64,000 nt of DNA from Sipunculus nudus (GCA_026874595.1 CM049311.1:70290453-70354452); one strand, 5' to 3'. Positions 34,272-47,581 are shown, counted from the stretch's first letter. Notes: a model not told the origin generated them from the sequence alone. Made by a program: numbers and translations.

Positions 34272-35586
34272 GTGCACTGTGTTTACTCACACACAGAACC
34301 ATAATAACGTATAAAACCGGTAAACAGGTGATATTAAGCCCGTGTCGACATGGATTTGCTGAACAACTTTCGTATTCAGCCAAAATGAGTTAATAATGTG
34401 AGACAAAACACATATTATTATACAAGAATATGAACCTTGAGTGTCGATATATAGGTGTCTGTAATACAGAGAGTAATACAAGATTTATGACATAATGCAC
34501 AGTGTCACTCGCCCTACTGTAAACGGCATTTCGTTTCATAATATATGAATCAGGAATCTCCCCTTACGGGCATCTCTGTAAGATCTTATGTAAACACTTA
34601 ACAGACACTAATAGAGGTTCTGTAATACAGAGATGCCCATTAGGAGAGGTTCATGATTCATATATTATGAAACGAAGTGCTTGATCCAATAAGTTGAACT
34701 TCATGCCGTTTACAGAAGGGCGAGTTACACGTACATGTGCCAAATACAATATCTTGTACCAATCCGCAAATGAGACAAATCTGAGATGTAGATTTTACCA
34801 CCACTTCAGCCTGACATATGAGGTCAAGACTTATTTTAGAATTTCGTATTCTTCTGTCACAGATTAATCGCACTTCCATGAGTGATAGTTTTTAATATTT
34901 TTTTTTTTATAATTTGGTTCAAAATAAAAATTATACATACCCCATTAAATGGATTGTTGTCTGTTCAGCTACCTACCAATCATATCAATGGCTGTATATG
35001 CATTAAATAGTCAAAAAGATCAACTACATGATACGTTATAAGAAAGACCAGTTTAGAATATTATAAACCTGCCCCACAAATATCCGTTCTCAATTACTTT
35101 AAATCAGGCTCTTTGGGAGCTGTACCTCTTGTCCGAACCCTTCCTTCTCAAAAAGGTAGTTTCAATTTGGCAAAGGCAAAATTTTTTTATAATCAAAATT
35201 ATGAAAATTGTTTCTTATTAACATTATGACTGGCTCACTATTATAACATCATATACTGCTAACATTATTCAATCATCTGTCTTAAAATGAGAGTTCTGTA
35301 TTACTGTCAGACAACGATTTGATGTATATTTCGCTTGCTTGAAATTTTACAGAAACCTGGACACACAAAAATGTGAATCGATTAGCATTTAAATATATAC
35401 TGTAAATATATAGACATATGTGAGTGTGTGTGTTGGTTTCAACGTTGGTCCAGCGGTTTGCAAGGAGGTGGAGATGTTGTATATATAGTAAATGTGAAAA
35501 CATACATTATTTAACATATACATATTGCTTATACATATATCTGTTTGCATGTTGTCTAGTTTATGAATCAGATCCGTAAGATTTAT

Positions 35587-35926
35587 TATGTCGTACGTAC
35601 GAGATAATATGTCGTACGTACGAGATAATATGTCGTACGTACGAGATAATGTGTCGTACGTACGAGATAATATGTCGTACGTACGAGATAATATGTCGTA
35701 CGTACGAGATAGTATGTCGTACGTACGAGATAATATGTCGTACGTACGGGATAGTATGTCGTACGTACGAGATAATATGTCGTACGTACGAGATAGTATG
35801 TCGTACGTACGAGATAATATGTCGCACGTACGGGATAGTATGTCGTACGTACGAGATAATATGTCGTACGTACGAGATAATATGTCGTACGTACGAGATA
35901 GTATGTCGTACGTACGAGATAAATAA
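35587..35926. repeat. 21-bp minisatellite with CGTACGTACG palindrome
   Basis: Sixteen copies with an exact 21-base period of TATGTCGTACGTACGAGATA plus one base; the variable positions are few. The opposite arm of the same element has only three copies (32749-32806). Open frames on both strands arise from the period of 21 and are not evidence of coding. Confidence 0.92.
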
Positions 35927-35973
35927 TTTATTTTTCTTTTACCAGGTGGCAGCAATACGCTTCCGTACAAAGT

Positions 35974-36216
35974 ATTGATTCTGAAATGTGAAAATGGAAA
36001 CATTAATTAGTCAGTCCCAACGCATGAATACATTCAAACCATCGACTAAAATTAAAAATAAAACCGTGAAGTCAGCAGTGTCTATGCACTGATATAAATA
36101 TATATGTATGAGCTTCTATCATGTGTAATGTCAGCTCTAATCAGCGCGAAAATTCAGACACGCCAAATTAAAACCTTCCATAGTATATGTCTCTGTTATC
36201 AGCAGCACCTATTCAG

Positions 36217-36282
<66 letters not shown>

Positions 36283-38783
36283 TGTTGAAAATCATATAGA
36301 TTAAAATTAAATGTACACTATACCGATGTGAAAAATACTGTTTATACTCCCTGAATGGAAACCGACCATGCATGCATGCTCTGATGGTTAAGTTTAATTT
36401 ATGAACTTAACCAGCTATTGGCTGGCCGTATATACATATAATACGCATATGCTGCTGGAAGGTATTCTTGAATTTACATATATGAGATCTATAGTCTGTT
36501 ATTACTTCAATGAAAAATTTATATCGGATCATTGATTACTATTATACACATATACTGCTGGAAAGTATACCTATATAATTTATATATGAGATCTATAGTC
36601 TGTTATTACTTCAATGAAAAATTTATATTGGATCATTGATTGTGTCTAATTAAAAATAATCTGATATTCAAGGTATAAATGTTCAATAATATATATAGAT
36701 AATATATAATACTGCTTTGTTTCTGTGTTGAATGTGATATTCAGTTTAGAAAATTAACATATAACGTGACAACAAGGAAGGACACTTTATTTAATTTACA
36801 GGGTTCCCCTGATAAAACTATCATTAACAGGCATCACTTGTGCTGTCAGCCCTAATAGCCCTTCATCTAGTACTCCCTGGAGGCATAAAAACTCATTAGA
36901 CTATCCATCTGATACACACGGTGACAATCCGTGCATGCACGTAATGACAGAACCGATAAGGGACGCTTCTGGAATCCATCGTTTGTATCTGCGCACCATC
37001 TACCCCTCTTTGTGCCAAACCACTGTCCAGAATTATATAATTGCCAAGTTATTAACACATGCAAGACCCACAGAAAACTTTGATTTTGAATATTTCTTTG
37101 GGCCCAGTTAAAAGTACGTTAATATGGTAAGTATAATATTGACAAATTGTATACGTCTTTGAAATAAACCGATGCGCATAAACTTTTATTTTGTCATTAT
37201 ATTTAAAATTATAAAGAAGTATCAAAATACAAATATTGTAAAAGCAATCGGTTACAGGATTAAATGACTAAATTAAAACATGCACATATCACTAGACCTG
37301 CAACAGGTCGAGGAATATTTTCTTTCTCATTTTTTGTATCATGTTTATTAATGTTCAGCGATCATTTTATAATTCATGTATTGGCCCCTTCTGTGGGGTG
37401 CAAATAGTTAACTTTCTTACTCCAGGGGGCCCCACTATCACTAAGGGGTAAGGACTACATGAGAATCCTCATAATTGAGCACACAGACTCCACCTGTAGT
37501 TATAATTGTAAATTAATGGAACTTGTCATGGCAGCAACAGGGCAGCTGGACATAGGGTCAACAGAGTAACAGAATAGGGGTTGCTTTCACTTTGGGTATA
37601 TTTATGTAAAATCAGAAACAGACAAAATTATAGGGACCTATGCAGGTATAACATATCACGCACGATTCCACACAGTGCGCAATCTGCAAGTATCGCCACC
37701 TGTCTGTTGCTACACAAACTATATAGTATGACCGCTGGTGGATGGTCCAGACCCATGTGGCTCACGTGCCTTTATTACTGCCAGTAGCATCGTCTATCAG
37801 AACTTCATCGAGGTTTCTTTATCATACACAGTCATACAGATTTATTGTTAATCGTGACAAGAACTACATGGCACTATTTGAACGGTGCTCCCATAAAGAT
37901 TTAATACCCCCCCCCCCCAAAAAAAAAAAGTAACAGTAGGCCTAACAATGATCAAGCTCATTAGTGAATAAGTCTGCTTTATTTTCTTCCCTTTTTATTT
38001 ATACACCTCTTTATTTATATACCTGTGACACGGTATGTTGAATTTACACGTGCCCCCCCCCCCCCCCCCCAACACACACACACACACACTTTCCCTCTAC
38101 CAAGGTGCCCTATTTAAAAGAAAGCTGACAATTGTCTTATACATACATAAAAGATACATGTATCAACTCATGTACGTATAAAGAAAGAGCAGGGAGGCAG
38201 AGTCAGTGATTCCTACATTAGAGTGAGACAAGTAGAAAAAGACCACCCGTGGGACTTGCCGTAAGAGGTCTTAATTCACAGGTGGTCTTAAATGACAGGT
38301 CAGTTATAACCAGTGTGGATGCTTTCAGTTCACTCAAGGGTGGTCTTAAAAGATACGTTGTCTTTCAGACAGGTTCTACAGTATATCATAACCCTATCAT
38401 ACCGTAATACAAGCCATGGGGACTATATTAAATTTATCAGTGTCACTGGTCAAGGAAGGGCTGAGGACCTGGGACCTGACACCACTTTATGACATGTGAG
38501 ACTGTCCAGACCATGCTATTCTTGAACTGGCTTGCTGGTCAAACATGGCCAGTCACGGTCATATTTGCTGTCTAGACAGCATGTTCCTGTGAGCGTGTGT
38601 GTATCGTGAGCATGTGAAGAGAACGTGTGTTTGGGAAATGACAGCCAAAAAAAATCCAATCATTTCTATTTTTCTTTGCCAAGTCTTCGGATTTCACCTT
38701 TGGCTCAGGAATGTGAAATGATACTTTGTTCTTTTAAGTCTTTATGTTCCTTAAAGTCTGACTCTAGGTCATCTGAGGATAGG
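35974..38783. other. AT-rich spacer with simple repeats
   Basis: Contains a long (AT)n run at about 36211-36278, an imperfect tandem duplication of about 106 bases at 36440-36640 (sharing GAGATCTATAGTCTGTTATT), poly-C runs near 37907 and 38044, and GACCACCCGTG-type fragments near 38240. No supported gene. Confidence 0.45.
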
Positions 38784-39033
38784 GATGACAGTTATGTCCG
38801 TCCTATGTCTATCTGTATGTCCATCCAAATTAAAAACAAGGGACCCATGGGTCACTGTGCTCAGCTGAAGTTGACCTTGAAGGTAAAAATCTAAATTAAT
38901 ATCAAATGGATGACAGTTATGTCCGTCCTATGTCTATCTGTATGTCCATCCAAATTAAAAACAAGGGACCCATGGGTCACTGTGCTCAGCTGAAGTTGAC
39001 CTTGAAGGTAAAAATCTAAATTAATATCAAATG
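38784..39033. repeat. 125-bp tandem duplication carrying a transposon terminus
   Basis: Two almost identical units start at 38784 and 38909. Each contains the minus-strand 3' end of the hairpin family (AACAAGGGACCCATGGGTCA then CTGTGCTCAGCTG), so a transposon end was duplicated after insertion or decay. Confidence 0.8.
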
Positions 39034-40516
39034 GAGATAAAGTCTAAATGGAAAAGGTAGTAAAGGCCATGGCTGGTTGACATGATTGGTTTGTATTTAT
39101 GAGTAAGAAATTTTTGCAAATAAAATTTTGTGACCAAACCAATTTTTTCTAATGTTAAATTGAAGCATGTGAGCAGTTTGTGAACATAAGATATATATTA
39201 ATACCATGATCATTGGTTGGCTTTTTGATAAATTGTTGATAGTTCAGTAGTTTACACATTTGTTCAGTTGGATCTATTTTATAAAATGTATATTATTAAA
39301 TATATGTATTTTTTTATTTTATAAAATCTATACAGCAGAAATATAACTAATGTCCCCAGTCCACAGATGCAAGGACTTGGTGGTGGTGGTGGGGGGGGGG
39401 GGGGGGGGGGTTAATCAAGTTACAACATATCTGTATTATTATAGTGTATATAAGTAGGATTTTCACTTAATGAAACAATGCTTACAGGAAAAAAAGTTCA
39501 TTCACAATTACTTAATATTAAAAAAGGACAGACTGGTTGACAAACAAAGCTGATAATATATGAAGTTTCAATTATTATTTTATTATATCATTTTTTTTAC
39601 AGTTTAACATCTGCAATAATACAGAAATGAATATATAATTTGCTTTCAAATTTCAGACTTTAATAGCATAAATCCATACACATACAGCATATGAAAGTTA
39701 TTTCAACGGTGCTTAAAGAAAAAATGTCATAATTAATCTATATTTAATGATAACAGAGAGATGTTTATAGACAGAGCTGATCTCTTTATGTTCCATTCTC
39801 CTGTGGTAAGAACATGTTTCAATTAGATCTTATTTTTTTCTAATCCAATTGTTTTTTAAATTAAATAAATTTAACACATTTGCAATGAGAAATAATGTCC
39901 CAGTGCACAGGTGCAAAGAAATCAATGGCAGCGGGGGGGGGGGGGGGGGGGAGGGTGATGGTGGGATTAACACTTCTTCTGCATTTACATGCATACAGGG
40001 CAAACAAAGCCTGATCTCCATTTCTGCTGAGGCAGGAAAATAATGAACAAATGTTTGTATTAGATCCTCCTATTTTATCACATCATTTTTTTAAAGTTAT
40101 ATATATATACATTTCCATTACAAGATATATATCTGAATGCAAAAGTTGATTCATAATTCTAAATTGCATCATCATAAATCTCAGTCTTGTCAGATAACAC
40201 CACATCATTCATACACGTTTTTGTTTATTTTTAACCACATAAACATATCATAAATTTGCTAAACAATAAATACCTAGAAATAATACTTGATTCCGATTTC
40301 ACAATTTTAAATTGTAACTTAAATTATCTAAAATTCGTTTCATTTTTTTTTTATAGATTTATGCATACTGATGTGTTTAATTATATTTTAAATTGGTGAA
40401 ATAATTTAAAAGAAAATTTATTTCTTTTAAAATGTTACATTAACACAACATGGCATCTTCTGGATTACTCCTTAAATTACTTTTTTCAAGGAAAGTTTTT
40501 TATATTGGAGTGGAAA
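39034..40516. other. AT-rich spacer with poly-G runs
   Basis: Two long G runs (about 39390-39411 and 39932-39951) lie in otherwise AT-rich sequence, each preceded by similar sequence (AATGTCCCAGT and CACAGGTGCAA-like), suggesting two copies of one repeat. No gene seen. Confidence 0.45.
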
Positions 40517-40815
40517 TACGCTCTTTACACAGCGCATTACCCATAGGCCTATTATCGTAAGCGCTGTTTGCTATGACCTTGTATCCTGAATTTCTACACC
40601 AGAGGGGAGCGCTGTATTTTGGTCCAATCAGATGAGACCTTGTGCTGGAAGCAAAACGGTTTACCAGCCAAGCGAGAAATACACGAAGCCAATGTTGTTC
40701 ATTTCGTTTTGAGTGACAGCTCATCGCCCCGGCGACCATTTGAACAGGCCACAGGCTCAGAGAGAATTGGCCTAAACGTGGTTTCTGGGCGGAGCCTGAT
40801 GCCTGTCGAGCCTCA
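40517..40815 (-). mobile_element. 0.7-kb MITE, copy 3 (internally deleted)
   Basis: It starts with the family end TACGCTCTTTACACAGCG and follows copy 2 for about 270 bases. It then jumps across an internal deletion to GGGCGGAGC...GATGCCTGTCGAG and stops; the other terminus is missing. A relic. Confidence 0.8.
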
Positions 40816-40829
40816 AGAAAAAAATTAAT

Positions 40830-41398
40830 AACTAGCCTAATTTTCAACCTTTTATTTTCAAATTTAAACAAATTAAATACTTACGTTTACATGCTGTGAA
40901 AATTAAATCAACAGTACTAACAGGATAGTAGCGTGCCATGGTCAAAGTTGGAAATTCAGTTCCAATTTTGGTTATACAATTGAATCTTAATTGTACAAAG
41001 TTATATAGTTGGAAAAATTATCTAGCTTCAAACATTTTCATGTAAAGTGAGTAAATATTTTTCCTGATTTTTTATAAAATATATTTTGTTCGGACCCATA
41101 AAATAAAGATTTGGCACTTAACAGACTAAATTTTGGCATGTATATAGGAAATAAATATGAGAACACTTCTGATAAATATTGAGAAAAACAGATAAGTGGT
41201 TTTGATGTAGGCAGTCCTGAAGTGGGATAATAGGTTTTTAATTGAAATTTGAGGTTTTTCTTTAATTTTGGATTCGTAGGTCTAACGGTTTGAAAACGTG
41301 CCAGTCTAACGAACAGACGGACAGACGTTAAGACGGACAGACGTATGACAGACAATGAACCATGGCTATAGCTCAGGTGACTTACAGTCAGCTCAGCT
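40830..41398 (-). mobile_element. Hairpin-ended element, 5' fragment
   Basis: On the minus strand it begins at 41398 with AGCTGAGCTGACTGTAAGTC then ACCTGAGCT, followed by a GTCTGTCCGTCTTAACGTC tract and the family body (GACTGCC...ATCAAAACCACT). It abuts MITE copy 3. Confidence 0.6.
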
Positions 41399-42062
41399 AA
41401 AAATACCAATAAAAACCTATGATTACATTTACACTTATTGGCAGCTTATATCATGAACACGGCATGTGTAAGTAACTTATTAGAATTACAGCTCACAATT
41501 TTTTTAAATCATCTAATTAAGCCACAAATTATTTCTTTTAAAATTTTAACATCACCCCCTCCGTACACACACACGCATACGATTTTAATTAAGTATCTTG
41601 CTGTAGTATGCATTAGTGACCTTAAACATGCCTAGTTATTTATATTCCACTTATAAACCGTGTTTTTAATATACAGCATATTGACATTTTCAAGGCGTGT
41701 CTGGCTTCTGATTCATGGATAATGAACAATCAAGCAAGTGTCCGGGTGGAAATCAATAATGACAATTAAATCCAACGAACAAAATGCAAATAATGCACTG
41801 TTCACACTCCGTCTGTACAAGAACAAATATTTATCAGAAATGGAACAGGTTTATATGGCTTTATCTGATTGGTTAGATTCTCGATACCTACTCGGCAATA
41901 CTAAATGATCGATCGAAACATCTGACCAGACGTCCTGTAGAACAAGAGTACGCATATCATTTGATTGGTTTAATTCCCTTGTTCAATATTCATGAAATAC
42001 ACACCAGAGCGCCTCGCTGAATAAAGGTCTGTGAAAGCGTACCCACAGACCTGAGAGTGTAA

Positions 42063-42063
<1 letters not shown>

Positions 42064-42124
<61 letters not shown>
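42064..42124. repeat. (TA)n microsatellite
   Basis: About 60 bases of uninterrupted TA dinucleotide upstream of the candidate promoter at 42.3 kb. Confidence 0.9.
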
Positions 42125-42128
<4 letters not shown>

Positions 42129-42285
42129 TCGCTCGTAAATATATATTTATTTCATTTTTCTTTTTTTTTTATTCAATTAACACACATTTAGTCTAAAGTT
42201 TGTGTAATTGTGTAAAGTCTATATGCTGTCCTTTTTGTTTCATAAAAGGGGTGCGTTTTCACAATATATAGCATGTAGACCTAGA

Positions 42286-42640
42286 TTCAAGCGCCAGTGA
42301 CATCTTGCGGGGAACAGAAAATTGCACGTGAGGTCTGGCGCCAAATTGGCGAGCTGCCGAAAAGTAGTTTCTTCGTCACACACCTATTGTATTTTGTAGG
42401 TTTTCCTGTTTATTTGAAAACGTGGGTGCACAAGATCAAATTCGATGTGTATCCTAAAGTTAAAACCTGCCCCCCCCCCCCCCCCCCCCGATTTTTTGGT
42501 AACATTACGGTCATTGTGCCTGGACCAATGTGTGGGTGCACAGAAGAAATGGAACCAGAGCTTGACGACAGTGTGTATTGCGAGTTCCTGCATCCTGTGT
42601 TATCACAGCTTTATAATCATGAAGTGTGAGAGATTTGAAG
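42286..42640 (+). CDS. Candidate promoter and first coding exon of an unknown gene
   Basis: CpG-containing sequence here includes TTTGGCGCC (reverse strand, near 42340), an E2F-like motif. From 42551 a frame reads MEPELDDSVYCEFLHPVLSQ, then LYNHEV, reaching a strong donor GTGTGAG near 42626-42631. A poly-C run of about 20 lies just upstream. This might be the first exon of the gene ending at 49191, but the exon phases do not match directly, so at least one further exon would be needed between them. I found none; treat this as a suggestion only. Confidence 0.25.
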
Positions 42641-44500
42641 TTAGTTGAATAAGGTATTGTGAAGTTATTAATGTAAGAGAGGTAACATTTGCACAATGAT
42701 ACAGAGTTATTGGTCTGGCGCGCAGGCCCTAGCGGCAGCCTGCCACCCGAACGTCGATCTTGTATTCTGGTCATTGTGGGGACGTTCAGGTGGCAACGCA
42801 GGCTATTGAGTTCGGATCAGTTCTATTTTAAGTAGATGTATTCACCATTTCCGACCCAACTTCGTCATGTCTTTCTGTCTGTCAGATTTGTTTATTTCAC
42901 AGTATTGAGTAAACAAGTTGCCTCATTATGTATCAACTAAAAATTATCGCATCTCATCTTCAAGAAAACTTGCACATATCTTCACGCAGTGATATTATAT
43001 AATAAAGGCCTTTTTCATCACCAAATTGCCCAAATTTCACTCCATTAAACAAATCCTCTTAAAAAAAGCATGCAAGACTGCAACTGGACTTACAACCAGT
43101 GTAGATATACCCCCAATCCGCCACGTACGGACTCCATTTATCTATGATATGGAGTCCGACCGTCTGGCGGTGAGAGTTTACCCTGAGGTACATGGAGGGA
43201 CCTGTAACATGATATACCACTGCATGTTGTGCGATAGGGAAGCAATCTTGTATTTATGTGCGCCTGTAAATGTTTTTTATCCTTTGAACTGCCGGGGTTC
43301 AGTTGTTGCATGCGCAACAAGACTCCGCCGGAAAGGGAATCCCATGCAAATTAGGTGGGCAATCTGTGCAAAAGAGGAATTCAGGGGGGGTTTTCCCAGG
43401 AATGCCAATGCCGTGCACTAGGATAGACCATATTTACATAAGCATCCTTCCCATCACACATCGCGTGTTGTCAATCATGCTAATTACCTATTGGATGTGT
43501 TCAAACTTGAAGGCTCCAGTGGCCCGATGGAGATGAAGTAATATCTAACTTCATTCAGAGTAAGTGCACATACTTTATTATATAGTGATCATTCAGCAAA
43601 AGTTTTGGTCCCAACAGAGTCCAAGCATCTGTAACATTAATAATATGTTGGGTTTGACTGGTGTCCTCACGTTACACAAGGCATATTCATATCTTAGGGG
43701 TTGTACGGATCCGTACAACATTGGATAGTATGGAATCTCCCGCCAGAGGCTGCAGCGCTTGATCAGTGTTTTCTATATTTGTCAGCGCTGCAAGACTGAA
43801 GCAATTATATTACATGACCGAGTTGTGGCTCTGTAGACAGTGTAGCACAGGCCACTGACTTCATTTATATAGTGGATGGAGCACATACAAATTGTTGGCT
43901 AAGACACTGCATTTGAGTACTTCTGGCTTTGTATGTTGGGTGCCTATCTTAGTGAGCTGGCATGATTGTTAAGCTAACTGTGTGCTTATTTTACATCATC
44001 ACTGCTGTGAGTGTCCTACATCTAATACATAATTTCAACTGGGTGCATTGGGTAGAAGGCGAGCAGTGTCTGCACTCACCCACTAGATAAGTGCAGGCAG
44101 TGGTTCTGCATATATGACAGAGCCACAACTGGTTCTTACCCACTGTATGGCCGATGAAGAATGAATTATCCATAATAGCTCCAGGGACAAGTCTGCATCA
44201 TTAAAACAATGAATGTGTGGGAAAGAATAAGCCTTTTCCTACATGAATATATAGACACACATGCTACTAAAATAACATGAAACCCCTCCATGGGGACCAG
44301 CCTCAGATACCTCCATGGGGGCAGTTGAACCAGGAATTCCCTTTTTTCACAATAATTGGTGTTGAGGAAAAGAGAGTAGATATTTTGCACAACCTGACTC
44401 TGTATTTTAGTATATGGTATACTTTAAATTGTAGGACAAGTAAAACACAAAGTTCTATTTAATGTTTTCATTTGAAAAAACTTCACCCTGCCAATATTTT
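42641..44500. other. Spacer with a strong hairpin
   Basis: An inverted repeat at about 43118-43171 pairs CCGCCA and CGGACTCCA with TGGAGTCCG and TGGCGG around a short loop. Open frames here (43026-43421, 43303-43536) show no domain similarity and no splice support. 43820-43836 and 44121-44137 contain an inverted GTTGTGGCTCTG/CAGAGCCACAAC pair, possibly ends of a small element. Confidence 0.4.
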
Positions 44501-45259
44501 GGTACCTATGAGGTTTTGCCATTGCTAGGCATTATCCATCAACCATTGTCCATATATTAAACCATTATTTCTCAAGAATGGCAGAGCTATAATCACTTAA
44601 TTTTTTTGCAAAAAAATTCAGTCATTTAGAAAATCTGATGGAGCTCATGTTTTGGCTATCTGCATTAACTTAGATTTTACAGGGATAGCTAGAAGAAAAA
44701 TTTTAAAATCTTCTTCTATGAAACTGTCCAACCAAATTGATCAGTATTTTAAAGAAATAATCCCCTAAACAATCTCTCTCAAGTTTGTTCGAACAAATGG
44801 TTCCAGTCCAGTGATTTTTGGCTGAGTTACAGGAAGCTGATCTTAGTAATTTGGCCAAATAAGTTTGCTTAAATTACAATTTCAGAAAAAGCAGGAGCTA
44901 GCATCTCTGAATTTTATACAAATGTTGGTCACATGAGTCATATTTGAAATTAAGGTTTTGGTGGTGCCACCTGCATCGACCTTTTTTGTTTGAGGGTCAT
45001 TGGTCATCACTACATCAACCCATAATATCCAAGAAATAGCAGGAACTACCATCACTAAATTGTATGCAAAAATTGCATGGTCATATATCAAATGTTAAGG
45101 GATTGACCTTTGTGTGGCACCATCTGCATGGACACCTACATATTTTGGGAAAGAGCTAGAAAATCTGAGAAAATCTTCTTCTCTGAAATCATTCAACCAA
45201 ATTGTTCAGTATTTCACAGAAATAATCCCAGAGATAAGCTCCCTCAAGTTTGTTCAAAT
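44500..45259 (+). repeat. Copy of the 23.4-27.9 kb repeat family, left part
   Basis: Shares ATTTCTCAAGAATGGCAGAG, TTTTGGCTGAGTTACAGGAAG and CAAGTTTGTTC-type blocks with 23.4-24.3 kb and 28.4-28.8 kb. Interrupted by a SINE at 45260. No coding content. Confidence 0.5.
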
Positions 45260-45653
45260 GGACCAGCTTCAGTGGCTCAAGGGCTAAGCACAAAGCCGGG
45301 AGATTGTGAGTTCGAATCTTAGCCGAGATGGTGAAATTTTTCAAGGTCGGCCCCCACCCAGGGTTAGCATTCTACAGGCTTAATGGGAAGGTCGTGCCCC
45401 ACGGCTGCTTATCACTCACAAACCTATGGTCCTTTCAGGGGTTCTTCAGCAAAAGGGACGGTTACGCACCCATTGCCCGCAGGTGCAGTTGTCACCAGCC
45501 TTGTTAATGCCAGGATAAAAATGAGAATATAATACTGCCCAGTCACGTAGTCCAAAACCAAAATGGAATTCTGCAGATGTACATATATGTAGTTAAGTAA
45601 GCATTAAAAAATGGAGGCGGTTACCTCCACCCAAAAAAAAAAAAGGAAAAAAA
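45260..45653 (+). mobile_element. tRNA-derived SINE with target duplications
   Basis: The head resembles a tRNA promoter: an A-box-like AGTGGCTCAAGGGCTAAG and a B-box-like GAGTTCGAATCTTAG (45309-45322). A body of about 300 bases is followed by an A-rich tail (CCCAAAAAAAAAAAAGG). AAGTTTGTTCAAAT occurs on both sides (45246-45259 and 45654-45667), a 14-base target duplication typical of LINE-driven insertion. Pol III transcription is inferred from the boxes. Confidence 0.85.
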
Positions 45654-45667
45654 AAGTTTGTTCAAAT

Positions 45668-47565
45668 TGTTTGGGTTTGATGAATTTTGAATGGCTGATT
45701 ACTCTTCTTTGCCCTGTGCCCACCCTGTAGGTCGATCCTGGAGAATCTTCATATACAGATTACCAGTAGTGTCTACATGAAAAGAGATTTGAGATGACTG
45801 CAGGATATAACCACTGCATGAAGAGCATTAATTAATATTGTCCTGCAAAGTTTGAACAAAATTGGCAATCATAAATGTTACTATCAGTTGTGAATGAATC
45901 TTAGGCTGTTATGTCTTGCTAATCAGTGTAGCATCACAGTTTGTTGGCCAAATGTTCATTAACACTACATTTTGCTTAATGTACACCATAATTTTATATA
46001 TCCTAGGACCAGCTTAAAGCCTAAAAACACATGTGGGGACCAATTATGATGTTGTTATATAACAAGTTTTGAAGGCTCTATCCTAATTTAATTATTTTCT
46101 TAGCAAGCCTATCAAGAATCTATCGAACCTGTATTAAAAATTACTTTTAAGTAGCCTTGTTCAAGTTAAACCATTTTGGCTGAATGATTGGACCTTTTTC
46201 TTTGGACCACATTATATTAGATTGTTAGATATTTTGATAAACAAAGTTAGTAGATTTATTTTATAACAGACTGAGCTCTCTGAGTATATAAGCAGAGCTG
46301 GACAAGCAACATAAATAATTGGTCTCCATATCCAACTTAAGTGTAAGATAAATCCATGAATAAAATATATCTGTATTCTGATTTACCTTTCAATAGGTAT
46401 ATGTTATTATCCTGAACCTTTTGATAAAAAAATCTATGAATATGTCAGCTTGGAAAATGCATTGTAGCCTAAGTCTTTCAGTATGTTTAAACAGATTTAC
46501 CAACAGGCCAAGACTGCCAGCTATTTCAATTTAGTGACAGGCCAATTTTCTGTTTGTATCTATTTAAAGCTTTGGTAGAGTGCCAACTGTATCAGATTAA
46601 GCAACAGGTCAAGAGTTCAGACAGTACAGCCAAATGCAAGTCAAGAATTCACTCAGTGCAGTAGCTGCAGCTGGCAATCTGTTCTGGTTCACTCAGGGCA
46701 CCTCCCTGCATCAGTCAAGCTTGGTCAGCCAGTGCACCTGACTCAAAAGAAGTTTGATGTATCTGCCTGTAATTTTGGCCTGTCCAAGCATTTGATGACT
46801 TTGTCATACACAAAACTGGTGGTGCAACCTACAATGATTTTACACAGTGTATGTACCTGCTTATTTTTCAGGAGGGATCTGATATATCAGCCTGAAATTG
46901 TGCAAATTTATACATATTGGATAGCATTGTTGCATACAAGACCGGTGGCTCCACCTACAATAATATTTGCAGTGTATGTCCCTGTTTATTTTCAGGAGGA
47001 ATTTAGTATATCAGCCTGAAATGGGGCATATGTATGCATCTCTGATAATTTTGTGGTATACAAGACTAGTGGCACCACCTACAATAATTTCTGCACAGTG
47101 TATGCTCATGCTTATTTCTCTGGAGTGAATTGATATATCAGCCTGAAATTATGCATGTCCATACATCTTGGATAGTTATGTTGTATACAAGACCTGTTGC
47201 CCTACCTACTATTGTTTTTTGGTTTCATGCATCTGCGCACATATCCCAAGAGTGGTTTGAAGTATCTGCCTGGAATTTTGCATGTCCATACATCTTTGAT
47301 GGCTTTCTCATACACAAGACTGGTGGTGCGACCTACATTCATTTTGTATTACAAGTGTACATCCATGCCACTATTTCAGGAGTGATGTTTGTGTAATTGG
47401 TTCTTATAAGTTACTCAAGTTCAAGTTATTCAAGTTCACTCAAAATGAGTACTTGCATTGTACATGTGCATGTCACACATGTATTTGAAAAATAATGGTC
47501 CAGCATGGAAGCATTATACCTGATGTATATCCCATGGTCATGTTTGCATTACCCCTGTAGGCCTT
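45668..47565 (+). repeat. Copy of the 23.4-27.9 kb repeat family, right part
   Basis: Contains TAGCTTTGG-type repeats near 46565, several GGTGG-GCNACC blocks (46820, 46945, 47070, 47325) and ends with AATGGTCCAGCATGGAAGC through CTGTAGGCCTTGTTG, matching 27138-27210. It runs to within about 15 bases of the splice acceptor at 47580-47581. Confidence 0.6.
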
Positions 47566-47581
47566 GTTGTTTTAATTTCAG

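Larger units (their letters stand above)
32699..35967. mobile_element. 3.27-kb long-inverted-repeat (foldback-like) element
   Basis: Two arms of more than 1.1 kb (about 32699-33802 and 34584-35967) are inverted copies, meeting around a centre of about 780 bases. The termini are TACGGAAGCGTATTGCTGCC and its complement. CAAAGT lies directly outside both ends (32693-32698 and 35968-35973), a likely 6-base target duplication. The arms differ mainly by expansion of a 21-bp repeat and by many small indels. No transposase ORF exists. Confidence 0.8.

Noticed and set aside
35587-35926. CRISPR-like regular array
   Set aside because: Units are contiguous 21-bp repeats without unique spacers, in an animal genome.
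32699-35967. LTR retrotransposon
   Set aside because: The long repeats are inverted rather than direct, and no gag/pol coding is present.
35389-36003. 204-codon repetitive frame
   Set aside because: Created by the 21-bp minisatellite plus the transposon arm; the same array is open in several frames and no splice or start signals exist.
43026-43421. 131-codon open frame
   Set aside because: Spans a strong hairpin (43118-43171), no family resemblance and no transcript signals visible.
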